Shown: positions 50,420-59,391, numbered from the stretch's first letter. The stretch: 64,000 nucleotides of DNA from Streptomonospora salina (GCF_014204715.1 NZ_JACHLY010000001.1:806001-870000), one strand, 5' to 3'. The notes: generated from the letters alone by a model not told the origin. Numbers and translations: made by a program.

Positions 50420-50917
50420 TGGGGCGCCAGCACCGTCGACAAGAAGCCCAAGGAGCACACGAACCCGTTGAAAGGGCGGGCGTGCGACGGCCCCCTCAGC
50501 AACTACTCGCTCGCGCACAATTACCAGACCGACATCCTGGAGGTCGTCTTCTCCGGGCGGCTGGACGTCGGCGGCGCCTCGGAGCAGACGCGGTTCTCGC
50601 TGCTGTACGCCCTGCTGGAAGGGGCGTCCTCGGCGTTGGAGATCAGCCGCGACGACGTCGACGGCACCCTGTACCGCCGCACGGCGGGCACCTCCACGCT
50701 GGTGCTGTTCGACACGGTGCCGGGCGGCGCCGGCGGCGCCAAGCGCATCGCCGAAGCGTTCCCCGAGGTGATAGGCGCCGCACACGAGCGCGTCCGCAAC
50801 TGCGACTGCGGCGCCGAGACCTCCTGCTACAGCTGCCTGCGCACCTATCGCAACCAGTACTTCCACGACCGGCTGCGGCGGGACGCGGCGCTGGAAGCGT
50901 TGGACGCGCTGCTGTGA
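50420..50917 (+). pseudogene. C-terminal stump of a DUF1998 (DrmB/helicase-associated) protein
   Basis: The frame has no plausible start near here. It encodes KKPKEHTNPLKGRACDGPLS, YSLAHNYQTDILEVVFSG, LVLFDTVPGGAGGAKRIAEA and the Cys cluster NCDCGAETSCYSCLRTYRNQ, the end of DUF1998 proteins such as DISARM DrmB or MZB-domain helicases. The catalytic or main body is absent. Together with the minus-strand stump it marks a deletion joint near 50420. Confidence 0.7.
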
Positions 50918-50993
50918 GGCCGCTACTGCGCTGTCACGGACAGACCGATGGTCCTCCGACGGCAGTACCCAGGGCCTGAAGGCGAATCCGCTT

Positions 50994-51176
50994 CTACGAC
51001 GGGCGGCGATGGCGGCCGCGGGAGGGATAGCGGCCGTTGCGGCGCAGGATCCACACTGCGACCCCGGTGAAGACGAGGATCGCCCCTCCCGATAGCAGGA
51101 CGGGTCTGATGCGCGCGGGCACGGCGGGCCGGTCGGACGGCGAGTGCGCAGGGGCCTGCGCCTGTGTGTCGGACAT
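50994..51176 (-). CDS. small single-pass membrane protein
   Basis: 60 residues from the ATG at 51176 after GAAAGGA. Disordered Ala/Pro/Ser N-terminus, one hydrophobic helix (PVLLSGGAILVFTGVAVWIL) and a basic tail (RRNGRYPSRGRHRRPS). No family recognised. Confidence 0.55.
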   Translation of the reverse strand: MSDTQAQAPAHSPSDRPAVPARIRPVLLSGGAILVFTGVAVWILRRNGRYPSRGRHRRPS

Positions 51177-51536
51177 ATCCGGTTTCCTTTCGAGTTCGGA
51201 TCCGCGCGGAGACACGGGAGGACTCGTCTCGTCGGTCCGATGGAATCCGGACCGGCTACGCACACTGACCTCCGCTTATGGTGCACACGCATATGTTCTT
51301 ACTAATGCACGTGCATAAACCATCGAACCTGGATCCTACCGACACATGACCGCCTACGCCACAAAAACGGTGCTTCCCCTGAAGCGGGATGGCGCTCCCG
51401 CGCAGCAACGGATCGCATGAAGCGGAGTCGATCGAGGCCAGGCGTAACCAGGCGCGCCAGGGCGGTCTTACACGCGTCTGCGGAATTCGTCGCCCGCGGC
51501 GATCGAGCCGGGCGTGCCCGGGGCCTCTCGCCCCCT
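51177..51536. other. 360-base gap with a 12-bp palindrome
   Basis: ATGCACGTGCAT at 51305-51316 is perfect and sits in an AT-rich patch (51280-51360), upstream of the small membrane protein. No other gene or repeat is evident; the patch probably marks the edge of the decayed island. Confidence 0.45.
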
Positions 51537-52166
51537 CTACCGCCCGCGCAGCGCCAGCCCCTCGAATGCGATCCGGGTGACCGCGTCGGCGATGGCGGCG
51601 GTGTCGTGGCGGCCGTTGGGGCGGTACCACTCGACCAGGGAGTTCACCATCCCGAACAGCAGGCGGCTGGTCAGCTCCGGCGGGATGTCGGAGCGCAGCG
51701 AGCCCTCGTCGGCCGCGGCGCGGACGAGGTCGGCGAGCTTGGCGTCGATGGCGCGGCGGCGGCGCAGGGCGTCCAGCTCGACGTCGCTGTTGCCGTGCAC
51801 GCGCAGCAGCAGCGTCACCGCCGGCAAGTGCTCGACCAGGACCGCCACCGACTGGCGCACCGCCGACTCCAGGCGCTCGCGGGCGGTCTCGCGCGCCCCG
51901 TTCTCGCTGGCGACAGCGGTGTCGATGACCTCCGACAACCCGTCCAGGGCCTCGTTCAGCGCGGCCTGCAGCAAGTCGGACTTGCTCGGGAAGTGGTGGT
52001 AGATGGCCGACTTGGTCAGCCCCAGCTCACCGGCGAGGTCGCCGACGCTGGTGCCGTCGTAGCCGCGGCGGTTGAAGAGGTCGACGGCGCATCGCAGGAC
52101 CGCCTCCTGGTCGTAGCCGGGCCGCCCGCGGCGCGGCGCCCCGCTGGTCGGCGAAAGGCGTGGCAT
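51537..52166 (-). CDS. TetR/AcrR family transcriptional regulator
   Basis: 209 residues. HTH domain with GTSVGDLAGELGLTKSAIYHHFPSKSDLL and a helical C-terminal domain typical of acyl-CoA or phenylacetate-type TetR regulators (resemblance only). Monocistronic; the neighbouring oxidoreductase is on the same strand 148 bases upstream and not obviously linked. Confidence 0.88.
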   Translation of the reverse strand: MPRLSPTSGAPRRGRPGYDQEAVLRCAVDLFNRRGYDGTSVGDLAGELGLTKSAIYHHFPSKSDLLQAALNEALDGLSEVIDTAVASENGARETARERLESAVRQSVAVLVEHLPAVTLLLRVHGNSDVELDALRRRRAIDAKLADLVRAAADEGSLRSDIPPELTSRLLFGMVNSLVEWYRPNGRHDTAAIADAVTRIAFEGLALRGR

Positions 52167-52314
52167 GGGCCCAGAATCCCATACCGCCGCAGCCGGCGAG
52201 AACGCGTCTCCCGCAGCGCCGGGGCCGCGACCTCCGGCTTCGCCGGGGTGGCGGCGCGGACACGCTCGGCGCCGGGGGCGTCCTCGGCTGCCACCCCCGG
52301 CGCGCTCGGTCCGC

Positions 52315-53262
52315 TCAGAACTCCAGGACGAGCCGTCCCCGCACTCCTCCGGCCTCCAGAAGGCGGTGGGCCTCGGCGGCCTGGTCGGCGGGGAAGGTCC
52401 GGGCGACGCGCAGACTCAGGGCTCCGTCCTCGGCCTGCGCGCGCAGCCCGTCGAGCTCGGCCTGCGCGCGGTGGTAGTCCACGACGAGGACCGGGTGGAC
52501 GACCACACCGCGCTTCAGGGTCTCTTCGTCGCCCTGGAAGCCGCGCACGGTGGCGATCCGGCCGCCGTCGCGCACGGCGGGGCCGACCAGCTCGTCCTGC
52601 ACCGCCCCGTCGGCGAGGGCGTCCACACCGCCCGGTTCGACGTCGAGGATGCGCGCGGCGACGTCGTCGCCGCGCCGCACCACGGTGTCGGCACCCAGGT
52701 CGCGGACCAGCTGCTCGTCCTTCTCGGCGGCGTCGGCGATCACCCGCAGCCCTTCGGCCTTGGCCAGCTGCACCATGTAGCCGCCGAACGCCCCGGCCGC
52801 GCCGGTGACGGCCAGCGTCGCGCCGGGCTCCAGGGCCATCCGGTCCAGGGCCAGGCGCGCGGTGAGCCCGTTCATCGGCAGGGTCGAGGCGGCGGCGTAG
52901 CCGGCCCCGGCCGGGATCCGGGCGGCCGATTCCGCCGGTACCACCAGGTGCTCGCTGTAGGCGCCGTGCGATCCGCTGGGCACCACGACCGCCATGACCG
53001 CGTCGCCGACCGCGAGGTCGGTTTCGGTGTGCGGCCCGACTTCGTCGATGTCGCCGGCGGCGTCCATGCCCGGAACGTGCGGCGACCCGGTGTCGCCGCG
53101 GCGGGCGGCGTAGACCCCGCTGCGGGCGACGGTGTCGGTCGGGTTGACCGCGGCCGCACGCACGCGCAGGCGCACCTCGCCGGGGCCCGCGTGGCGCTCG
53201 TCGACGTCGAACTCCCGCAACGCCTCGGGGGCGCCGAAATCTGCTACTCCGATGACACGCAT
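52315..53262 (-). CDS. NADPH:quinone oxidoreductase-like zinc-free MDR protein
   Basis: 315 residues from the ATG at 53262. Medium-chain dehydrogenase fold: AAAVNPTDTVARSG, VPGMDAAGDIDEVG and Rossmann loop VTGAAGAFGGYMVQLAK, with no catalytic or structural zinc Cys. Quinone-oxidoreductase subfamily by pattern; the substrate is unknown. Confidence 0.88.
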   Translation of the reverse strand: MRVIGVADFGAPEALREFDVDERHAGPGEVRLRVRAAAVNPTDTVARSGVYAARRGDTGSPHVPGMDAAGDIDEVGPHTETDLAVGDAVMAVVVPSGSHGAYSEHLVVPAESAARIPAGAGYAAASTLPMNGLTARLALDRMALEPGATLAVTGAAGAFGGYMVQLAKAEGLRVIADAAEKDEQLVRDLGADTVVRRGDDVAARILDVEPGGVDALADGAVQDELVGPAVRDGGRIATVRGFQGDEETLKRGVVVHPVLVVDYHRAQAELDGLRAQAEDGALSLRVARTFPADQAAEAHRLLEAGGVRGRLVLEF

Positions 53263-53379
53263 ACGCCCGCTCCTACCCGCAGGGGCCGCGCCCGATACGG
53301 CGAGCGACGACACGCCGCCCGCGCTCGGGGCCGCCGCGACGGTGTGCGGGACCGGGTCCCGGCGCGCGGCGGCGCCGCA

Positions 53380-54402
53380 TCAGGCGTTCATGAACTCCTC
53401 GTAGGCTTCGAGCACCTCTTCGGTGGGCCCGTCCATGACCAGGCTGCCGGTTTCCAGCCACAGGACCCGGTCGCAGGTGTCGCGGATGGACTTGTTGCTG
53501 TGGCTGACGAGGAAGACGGTGCCGGCCTCGCCCCGCAGTTCGCGGATGCGCTCCTCGGAGCGCCGCCGGAACTTGCGGTCGCCGGTGGCCAGCGCCTCGT
53601 CGATCATCAGCACGTCGTGGTTCTTGGCCGAGGCGATGGCGAAGCGCAGCCGGGCGGCCATGCCCGAGGAGTAGGCGCGCATCGGCAGCGAGCTGAAGTC
53701 GCCCTTCTCGTTGATGCCGGAGAAGTCGATGATCGCCGCGCGCTTGGCGTAGGCCTCCTGCGGGGTCATGCCCATCGCCAGGCAGCCGAGGATGACGTTG
53801 CGCTCGCCGCTGAGGTCGTTCATCAGTGCCGCGTTGACGCCCAGAAGCGAGGGCTGGCCGTCGGTGTAGACGCGGCCGGCCTCGGGCGGCATCAGCCCGG
53901 CGATGGCGCGCAGGATGGTGGACTTGCCGGAACCGTTGGAGCCGATCACGCCGATGGCCTCGCCCCGGTAGGCGGTGAAGCTCACGCCCTTGATGGCGTG
54001 CACTTTGCGGCCGCCCTTCGTGTCCGGCGCGGCCGGTTTTCCGGTCAGGCGGCGCAGCGCCCGCGAGGCGCGTCCGCCGCCGCGCCGCTCCCCCCGGCCG
54101 GTGTCCTGCCGCTCTTGAGCGGACTCCTGCTGCTCTTGGGCGGCGGCCTGCTCGCGCCGGGCGGCCTTGCCTTTGCCGCCCTTTCCGGGGCCGGCGCCGG
54201 CGCGCAGCCGGTAGACGACGTGCAGGTTGTCCACGATGACCGTGGGCGTCCGGTCCTGCGCCGCCTCGGCCTGCCCGCTCCGCTCGGCCGCGTGACCGGC
54301 CTGTTGGGCCTGTCGGTCCTGTTGGGCCTGTCGGTCCTGTTGGGCCTGTCGGTCCTGTTGGGCCTGTCGGTCCTGTTGGGCCTGTTCGGACACGTCAGTC
54401 AC
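53380..54402 (-). CDS. ABC transporter ATP-binding protein for glycan/teichoic acid export
   Basis: 340 residues. TagH/Wzt-like ATPase: Walker A GSNGSGKST, signature YSSGMAARLRFAIA, Walker B VLMIDEALATGD and EALATGDRKFRRRS as in polysaccharide exporters. Two oddities: an N-terminal array of four AQQDRQ repeats (residues 8-31), and a charged Lys/Gln/Arg-rich insertion of about 70 residues (60-130) between the first strand (VIVDNLHVVYRL) and HAIKGVSF. It overlaps the permease gene by 8 bases. Exports a lipid-linked cell-wall glycan, by family. Confidence 0.9.
   Translation of the reverse strand: MTDVSEQAQQDRQAQQDRQAQQDRQAQQDRQAQQAGHAAERSGQAEAAQDRTPTVIVDNLHVVYRLRAGAGPGKGGKGKAARREQAAAQEQQESAQERQDTGRGERRGGGRASRALRRLTGKPAAPDTKGGRKVHAIKGVSFTAYRGEAIGVIGSNGSGKSTILRAIAGLMPPEAGRVYTDGQPSLLGVNAALMNDLSGERNVILGCLAMGMTPQEAYAKRAAIIDFSGINEKGDFSSLPMRAYSSGMAARLRFAIASAKNHDVLMIDEALATGDRKFRRRSEERIRELRGEAGTVFLVSHSNKSIRDTCDRVLWLETGSLVMDGPTEEVLEAYEEFMNA
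54310..54381 (-). repeat. four perfect 18-bp tandem repeats encoding AQQDRQ
   Basis: Plus-strand unit GGGCCTGTCGGTCCTGTT repeated with period 18 without a mismatch, with a partial fifth unit. In frame at the start of the exporter ATPase gene; perfect identity implies recent expansion. Confidence 0.92.
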
Positions 54403-55309
54403 GACCGTACTCCTCTTCCGCCCGGTAGAAGTAGACGAACCCCGCGACCAGCGAGAGCAGCGCCCAGCCCAGGGCGAGCATCCAGACGTGGTCCGGCAGG
54501 TACTCGGTACCGAAGTTCTCGGTGTTCATCAGCGCGAATCGCATGAGGTCGATGTAGACGGCGGCCGGCTGCATGTCGAGCAGGTGCAGCGCCCAAGCGG
54601 GCGCGTTCGCCGCCCGGTCCTCCACCAAGTAGAGCACACCCGACCCGTACATCCAGGCGCGCAGCACGAACGGCAGCCACTGCGCGGCGTCGCTCGATTT
54701 ACTGCCCAGCCGGGCCGCCCACAGGGCCAGCCCCGTGTTGAACATCAGCTGCAGCGCCAGGACGGGGAAGATCAGCAGCCATTCCCAGTCGGGGTAGTTC
54801 GCCCGCGCCATGACGATCACCATCAGCACCACCATGGAGATCATGATCTGGCGGAACTTCATGCTGACCTGGGTGAGGGGCAGCACCGCACGGGGGAAGT
54901 GCAGCGCACGGATCAGCCCGCGCTCGCTGGAGATGGACTTCACGCCGCTGGTGACCGTGTCGCGGGTGAACGTGAACACGAAGACCCCGGTCACCAGGAA
55001 GGAGATGAAGTCCGCCACGCCCCGGCTGGTGCCGAGCAGCAGGCCGAAGATCACGTAGTAGACGGCGGCGTTCAGCAGCGGGGTGAGGACGAACCAGAAC
55101 CCGCCGAGCCGGGCCTGGGTGTACTTGGTGGTGGAGCGGGCCTTGGCGAATTCGGCGATGAAGTACCGGTGCCGCCACAGGCGGCGGATGTACTCGATCA
55201 CGCCAGGTCGGGCGCCGGTGACCGACAGCCCGTACTGGGACGCCAGTTCCGCGGCGCCGGGATCCGGCCGATCCCTGGTGACTCCGTCTAGTGCCACGCG
55301 TCTGCTCAC
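54395..55309 (-). CDS. ABC-2 type permease for glycan/teichoic acid export
   Basis: 304 residues. TagG/Wzm-like membrane protein with an amphipathic N-terminus (EYIRRLWRHRYFIAEFAKAR, STTKYTQARLGGFWFVLTP) and six hydrophobic helices. Its stop lies inside the start of the ATPase gene. Divergent from a TetR gene; two dyads of that regulator's likely operator stand in the 154-base gap, one of them 74 bases before this start. Confidence 0.9.
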   Translation of the reverse strand: MSRRVALDGVTRDRPDPGAAELASQYGLSVTGARPGVIEYIRRLWRHRYFIAEFAKARSTTKYTQARLGGFWFVLTPLLNAAVYYVIFGLLLGTSRGVADFISFLVTGVFVFTFTRDTVTSGVKSISSERGLIRALHFPRAVLPLTQVSMKFRQIMISMVVLMVIVMARANYPDWEWLLIFPVLALQLMFNTGLALWAARLGSKSSDAAQWLPFVLRAWMYGSGVLYLVEDRAANAPAWALHLLDMQPAAVYIDLMRFALMNTENFGTEYLPDHVWMLALGWALLSLVAGFVYFYRAEEEYGRD

Positions 55310-55382
55310 TTCGGGTTGCTCTATAGGACTGAAGGATGGCTCCGTGCCCCCGGCCGGCGCTCACCTGCGAAACCACGTCGGA

Positions 55383-55444
55383 ACGAAACCGTTTCGTCGC
55401 CCGAATAGCGTAGATCGAACCGGGACAGAACGCAACCGTTTCGT
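55383..55444. promoter_or_regulatory. paired TetR operators between the glycan exporter and a TetR gene
   Basis: ACGAAAC-C-GTTTCGT (55383-55397, perfect) and ACGCAACCGTTTCGT (55430-55444, one mismatch), 47 bases centre to centre. The second is 20 bases before the regulator start. Confidence 0.78.
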
Positions 55445-55463
55445 CCTGCGTTAAGATGGCCGT

Positions 55464-56105
55464 GTGGCCGATGCGGAGAAACCCCGGAGCGAGCGCCGAG
55501 CGCCCGCGGGAGCGGCTGTTCTGCAGAAGGATGTCACGCTTGCGATCCAGGCGGCCGTACTGACCGAACTGGCCAAGCACGGTTACGGCCGACTCTCCAT
55601 CGAGGCCGTGGCCAGGCGGGCGGGCGTCGGCAAGACGGCGGTCTACCGCCGTTGGTCGTCCAAGTTGCAAATGGTCGTCGAGGTCGTCTCGGCGGCCGCG
55701 GTGAAGGTGATGCCGGTGCCCGACACCGGCACGCTGAGCGGCGACATCCGCGAGTTGCTCGATGCGGGAGCCGAGGCGATGCGCCACCCGCTGGCATCGC
55801 AGATCGTACCCGACCTTCTGGCCGAAGCCGCTCGCAACCCCGACATAGCCGAAACCCTGGAGAACACCCTGCGCGAGACGCAGCAGGGGCTCAGCGCGGT
55901 GATGATCAAGAACGCGGTGGAGCGCGGCGACCTACCGCCCGACACCGACGTCGAACTCGCCCTGGACATGGTTTTCGGTCCGCTGTATTGGCGCGTGGCC
56001 GTGACCCGCAGGCCGGTTTCCGACAGCTACCTCGACCGCCTCGCCGAGGGCGCCACCGCCGCGCTGATCGGCGCCCACACGCCCGAGGAGCGCCCGGCCG
56101 GCTGA
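55464..56105 (+). CDS. TetR/AcrR family transcriptional regulator
   Basis: 213 residues, GTG start. HTH domain LSIEAVARRAGVGKTAVYRRW and a C-terminal domain of the TetR_C_11-like type (MRHPLASQIVPDLLAEAARN, FGPLYWRVAVTRRPV). Paired operator sites upstream suggest self-control and control of the divergent exporter. Confidence 0.9.
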   Translation: MADAEKPRSERRAPAGAAVLQKDVTLAIQAAVLTELAKHGYGRLSIEAVARRAGVGKTAVYRRWSSKLQMVVEVVSAAAVKVMPVPDTGTLSGDIRELLDAGAEAMRHPLASQIVPDLLAEAARNPDIAETLENTLRETQQGLSAVMIKNAVERGDLPPDTDVELALDMVFGPLYWRVAVTRRPVSDSYLDRLAEGATAALIGAHTPEERPAG

Positions 56106-56484
56106 GGCTCCCGCAGCGCGGGAGGCCGAACGCGGAACGGCCGCCGCCCCGGGCGCGCCTCGGCCGTCAACGTGGCGGGTCCGGCGACTCCGGCGGTTCC
56201 TCCGCGTGCGCCCGCCGCTTCAGGCCGGTGCGCCGCGGCGCACCGGCGTCGAGGCCGATCCGGTGGAGTCCGACGGCGAGACCGGCCACGTGTCCTGGAC
56301 ACCCGCCGCAGGCGCGACTGCGGACGGAACGTGTCCATTGACACACCGGAATCCGCACTGCCACGATTCCGCTACAGCTGGGAGCGCTCCCATGCATCGA
56401 TCGCGCAGAGCCGGACACCACCGCCGGACACCATCCCCCGTCCCCGTCCTCTCCCCGTGCCCATCCCCCAACGTGAGGACTCCC
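56106..56484 (+). promoter_or_regulatory. cellulase promoter region with CelR operator
   Basis: This 379-base region contains GTGTCC-T-GGACAC (56290-56302), GTGTC-CATT-GACAC (56331-56344), a TTGACA -35 box (56338-56343) with a weak CACGAT -10 at 56362-56367, and the perfect TGGGAGCGCTCCCA at 56379-56392. The last is identical to the CelR site that controls Thermobifida cellulases (established knowledge) and is placed just after the promoter, as a repressor roadblock would be. Confidence 0.8.
56379..56392. promoter_or_regulatory. CelR-type operator TGGGAGCGCTCCCA
   Basis: Perfect 14-bp palindrome matching the operator described for CelR, a LacI-family repressor of cellulase genes relieved by cellobiose. 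It lies 93 bases upstream of the GH9 cellulase start. Confidence 0.88.
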
Positions 56485-59391
56485 ATGAGCCCATCCTCGT
56501 CCCGCAGCAGATTCGCCGCGGGAGCGGTCACCGCCGCCTCCGCACTCGCCCTGTCCATGCTGGCCGGCGCGCCCACCGCCCACGCCGCCGAACTCGTCAC
56601 CAACGGCGGCTTCGACAACGGCACCACCGGCTGGTGGAACACCGAGAACGCCCCCGCCGACGCCGCCGACGGCCGACTGTGCGCCGACGTCGAAGGCGGC
56701 ACCACCGACGCCTGGGAAGCGATCGTCGGCCAGGACGACATCGCCCTCACCTCGGGCGAGTCCTACGAGTTCACCTTCACCGCGAGCGCGAGCACCGACA
56801 CCACGGTCCGCGCGCTGATCCAGGAGCCCGAAGAGCCCTACACGGCGTTCTTGACCGAGAACCCCACTCTGACCTCTGAAGACCAGACCTTCACCCACAC
56901 CTTCACCGCCGACTCCACACTGGAGGACGCCCAGCTCGTCTTCCAGCTCGGCGGCGAGGCCGAGGCCTGGACGCTGTGCCTGGACGACGTCTCGCTGCAG
57001 GACGGCGCCGAACCGCCCGTCTACGAGCCCGACACCGGCCCTGCGGTCAAGGTGAACCAGGTCGGCTACCTGCCCGACGGCCCCAAGAACGCCACGGTGG
57101 TCACCGACGCCGCGTCGGCCCAGCCCTGGACGCTCGCCGACGCCGCCGGCGAGGAGGTCGCCCAGGGCCAGACGTCGCCCCAGGGCACCGAGCAGAGCTC
57201 GGGCGAGGACGTCCACACCGTCGACTTCAGCGACTACACCGGCGAGGGCACCGGGTACACGCTCACCGTCGGCGACTCCACCAGCCACCCGTTCGACATC
57301 TCCGGCAGCGCCTACAAGAACCTGCGCACCGACGCGCTGCAGCTGTACTACGCCCAGCGCAGCGGCATCGAGATCGACGACTCCCTGATGCCCGGCTACG
57401 GCCGCGACGCCGGCCACGTCGGCACCGAGCCCAACCAGGGCGACCTCAGCGTGCCGTGCGACCCCGACTACCCCTGCGACTACGAGCTGGACGTGTCCGG
57501 CGGCTGGTACGACGCCGGCGACCACGGCAAGTACGTCGTCAACGGCGGTATCTCCGCCGCCCAGGTCATGAGCGTCTGGGAACGCACCACCTACGCCGAC
57601 TCCGCCAGCCCCGACAAGCTCGGCGACGGTTCGCTGTCGATCCCCGAGCAGGGCAACGACGTCCCCGACGTGCTCGACGAAGCGCGTTGGGAGATGGAGT
57701 TCCTGATGAGCATGCAGGTGCCCGAGGGCCAGGAGCGCGCGGGCATGGCGCACCACAAGATGCACGACGAGGAGTGGACCGGCCTTCCGCTGATGCCGGC
57801 CGACGACCCGCAGCCGCGCTACCTGCAGCCGCCCTCCACCGCGGCCACGCTCAACCTCGCCGCCACCGGCGCCCAGTGCGCCCGCGTGTTCGAGTCCTAC
57901 GACGCCGACTTCGCCGCCCAGTGCCTGGAGACCGCCGAGAAGGCGTGGCAGGCCGCCCAGGACAACCCCGACGTCATCGCCCCCTCCGACAACGGCGTGG
58001 GCGGCGGCGCCTACGGCGACGACGACGTCTCCGACGAGTTCTACTGGGCCGCGGCCGAACTGTTCGTCACCACCGGCGAGCAGAACTACGAAGACGCGGT
58101 GACCGGTCACGACCTGCACACCGAGGACGTCTTCACCGCCGGCGGCCTCTCCTGGGGCGCGGTGGCGCCGCTGGGCCGTATGAACCTGGCCCTGGTGCCC
58201 AACGACCTCGGCGACCGCGACCGCGTCGTCGACTCGGTGGTGGCCGGCGCCGACCAGTACCTGGACACCCTCGACGACCACGCCTTCGGGCTGCCCTACG
58301 CTCCCCCGGACAACGTGTTCGTGTGGGGCTCCAACAGCCAGGTGCTCAACAACATGGTCGTCATGGCCGCCGCCCACGACCTGACCGGCGACGGCGCCTA
58401 CCGCGACGGCGTTCTGGAAGGCATGGACTACATCCTGGGCCGCAACGCCCTGGGCCAGTCCTACGTCACCGGATACGGCGAGCAGTCCTCCCAGAACCAG
58501 CACAGCCGCTGGTACGCCGACCAGCTCGACGCCGATCTGCCCAACCCGCCCGACGGCACCGTCTCGGGCGGCCCCAACTCCCAGACCAGCAGTTGGGACC
58601 CGGTCGCGGAGGACAACCTGGAGGGCTGCGCTCCCCAGTTCTGCTACATCGACGACATCGAGTCGTGGGCGACCAACGAACTCACCGTCAACTGGAACGC
58701 ACCGCTGGCGATCGTGTCCTCGTTCGTCGCCGACCAGACCGGTGACGGCGAACCGCCGGCCGAGGACGAGACCGCTCCCACGGCACCGGGCCAGCCCGAG
58801 GTCTCGGCGGTCACCGCTTCTCAGGCCGAGCTGACCTGGGAGTCCTCCACCGACGAGGGCGGCAGCGGCGTCGACGCCTACGACGTCTACCAGGGCTCCG
58901 GCGACTCCGCCGAGAAGGTCGGCCAGGCCAGTGGCACCTCGTTCACCCTGACCGGGCTGGAGCCCGAGACCGAGTACACCGTCCAGGTCGTCGCCCGCGA
59001 CGGTGCCGGAAACGAGTCCGACCCCGGCCCGAGCGCCGCGTTCACCACCGAGGCGGATGACACCGGCGGCGGTGGCGACGCCGCCTGCGAGGTCGACTAC
59101 AGCACCAGCGGCTGGAACGGCGGGTTCACCGCCTCGGTGACCGTCACCAACACCGGCGACACCGAGATCGACGATTGGGAACTGGCCTTCGAGTTCGGTG
59201 CGGACCAGGAGATCAGCCACGGCTGGAACGCCGAGTGGGCCCAGGACGGCAGCTCCGTGACGGCCTCGGGCCTGTCGTGGAACTCCGGTATCGCTCCGGG
59301 GTCCTCGGTCGACGCCGGGTTCAACGCCGACGCCCCGGGCTCCAACCCCGCCCCGGAGGAGTTCACCGTCAACGGCGAGACCTGCGCCTGA
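56485..59391 (+). CDS. secreted modular GH9 endoglucanase (CBM4-Ig-GH9-FN3-CBM2)
   Basis: 968 residues from an ATG 7 bases after GTGAGGA. Signal peptide 1-35 (ALSMLAGAPTAHA). CBM4 domain from ELVTNGGFDNG to about residue 185. Ig-like CelD_N domain (VNQVGYLPDGPKNATVV) to about 295. GH9 catalytic domain about 300-750 with Asp343 and Asp346 in WYDAGDHGKY (water-activating Asp) and Glu732 in ATNELTVNWNAPL (acid). FN3 domain (APGQPEVSAVTASQAELTW) about 765-855. C-terminal CBM2 (YSTSGWNGGFTASVTVTNTG) with Cys at both ends. Same order as Thermobifida Cel9B. Under a CelR-type site. Hydrolyses cellulose outside the cell. Confidence 0.95.
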   Translation: MSPSSSRSRFAAGAVTAASALALSMLAGAPTAHAAELVTNGGFDNGTTGWWNTENAPADAADGRLCADVEGGTTDAWEAIVGQDDIALTSGESYEFTFTASASTDTTVRALIQEPEEPYTAFLTENPTLTSEDQTFTHTFTADSTLEDAQLVFQLGGEAEAWTLCLDDVSLQDGAEPPVYEPDTGPAVKVNQVGYLPDGPKNATVVTDAASAQPWTLADAAGEEVAQGQTSPQGTEQSSGEDVHTVDFSDYTGEGTGYTLTVGDSTSHPFDISGSAYKNLRTDALQLYYAQRSGIEIDDSLMPGYGRDAGHVGTEPNQGDLSVPCDPDYPCDYELDVSGGWYDAGDHGKYVVNGGISAAQVMSVWERTTYADSASPDKLGDGSLSIPEQGNDVPDVLDEARWEMEFLMSMQVPEGQERAGMAHHKMHDEEWTGLPLMPADDPQPRYLQPPSTAATLNLAATGAQCARVFESYDADFAAQCLETAEKAWQAAQDNPDVIAPSDNGVGGGAYGDDDVSDEFYWAAAELFVTTGEQNYEDAVTGHDLHTEDVFTAGGLSWGAVAPLGRMNLALVPNDLGDRDRVVDSVVAGADQYLDTLDDHAFGLPYAPPDNVFVWGSNSQVLNNMVVMAAAHDLTGDGAYRDGVLEGMDYILGRNALGQSYVTGYGEQSSQNQHSRWYADQLDADLPNPPDGTVSGGPNSQTSSWDPVAEDNLEGCAPQFCYIDDIESWATNELTVNWNAPLAIVSSFVADQTGDGEPPAEDETAPTAPGQPEVSAVTASQAELTWESSTDEGGSGVDAYDVYQGSGDSAEKVGQASGTSFTLTGLEPETEYTVQVVARDGAGNESDPGPSAAFTTEADDTGGGGDAACEVDYSTSGWNGGFTASVTVTNTGDTEIDDWELAFEFGADQEISHGWNAEWAQDGSSVTASGLSWNSGIAPGSSVDAGFNADAPGSNPAPEEFTVNGETCA

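Noticed and set aside
54310-54381. CRISPR-like array of 18-bp repeats
   Set aside because: Repeats are directly adjacent without spacers and lie in frame in the exporter ATPase gene.
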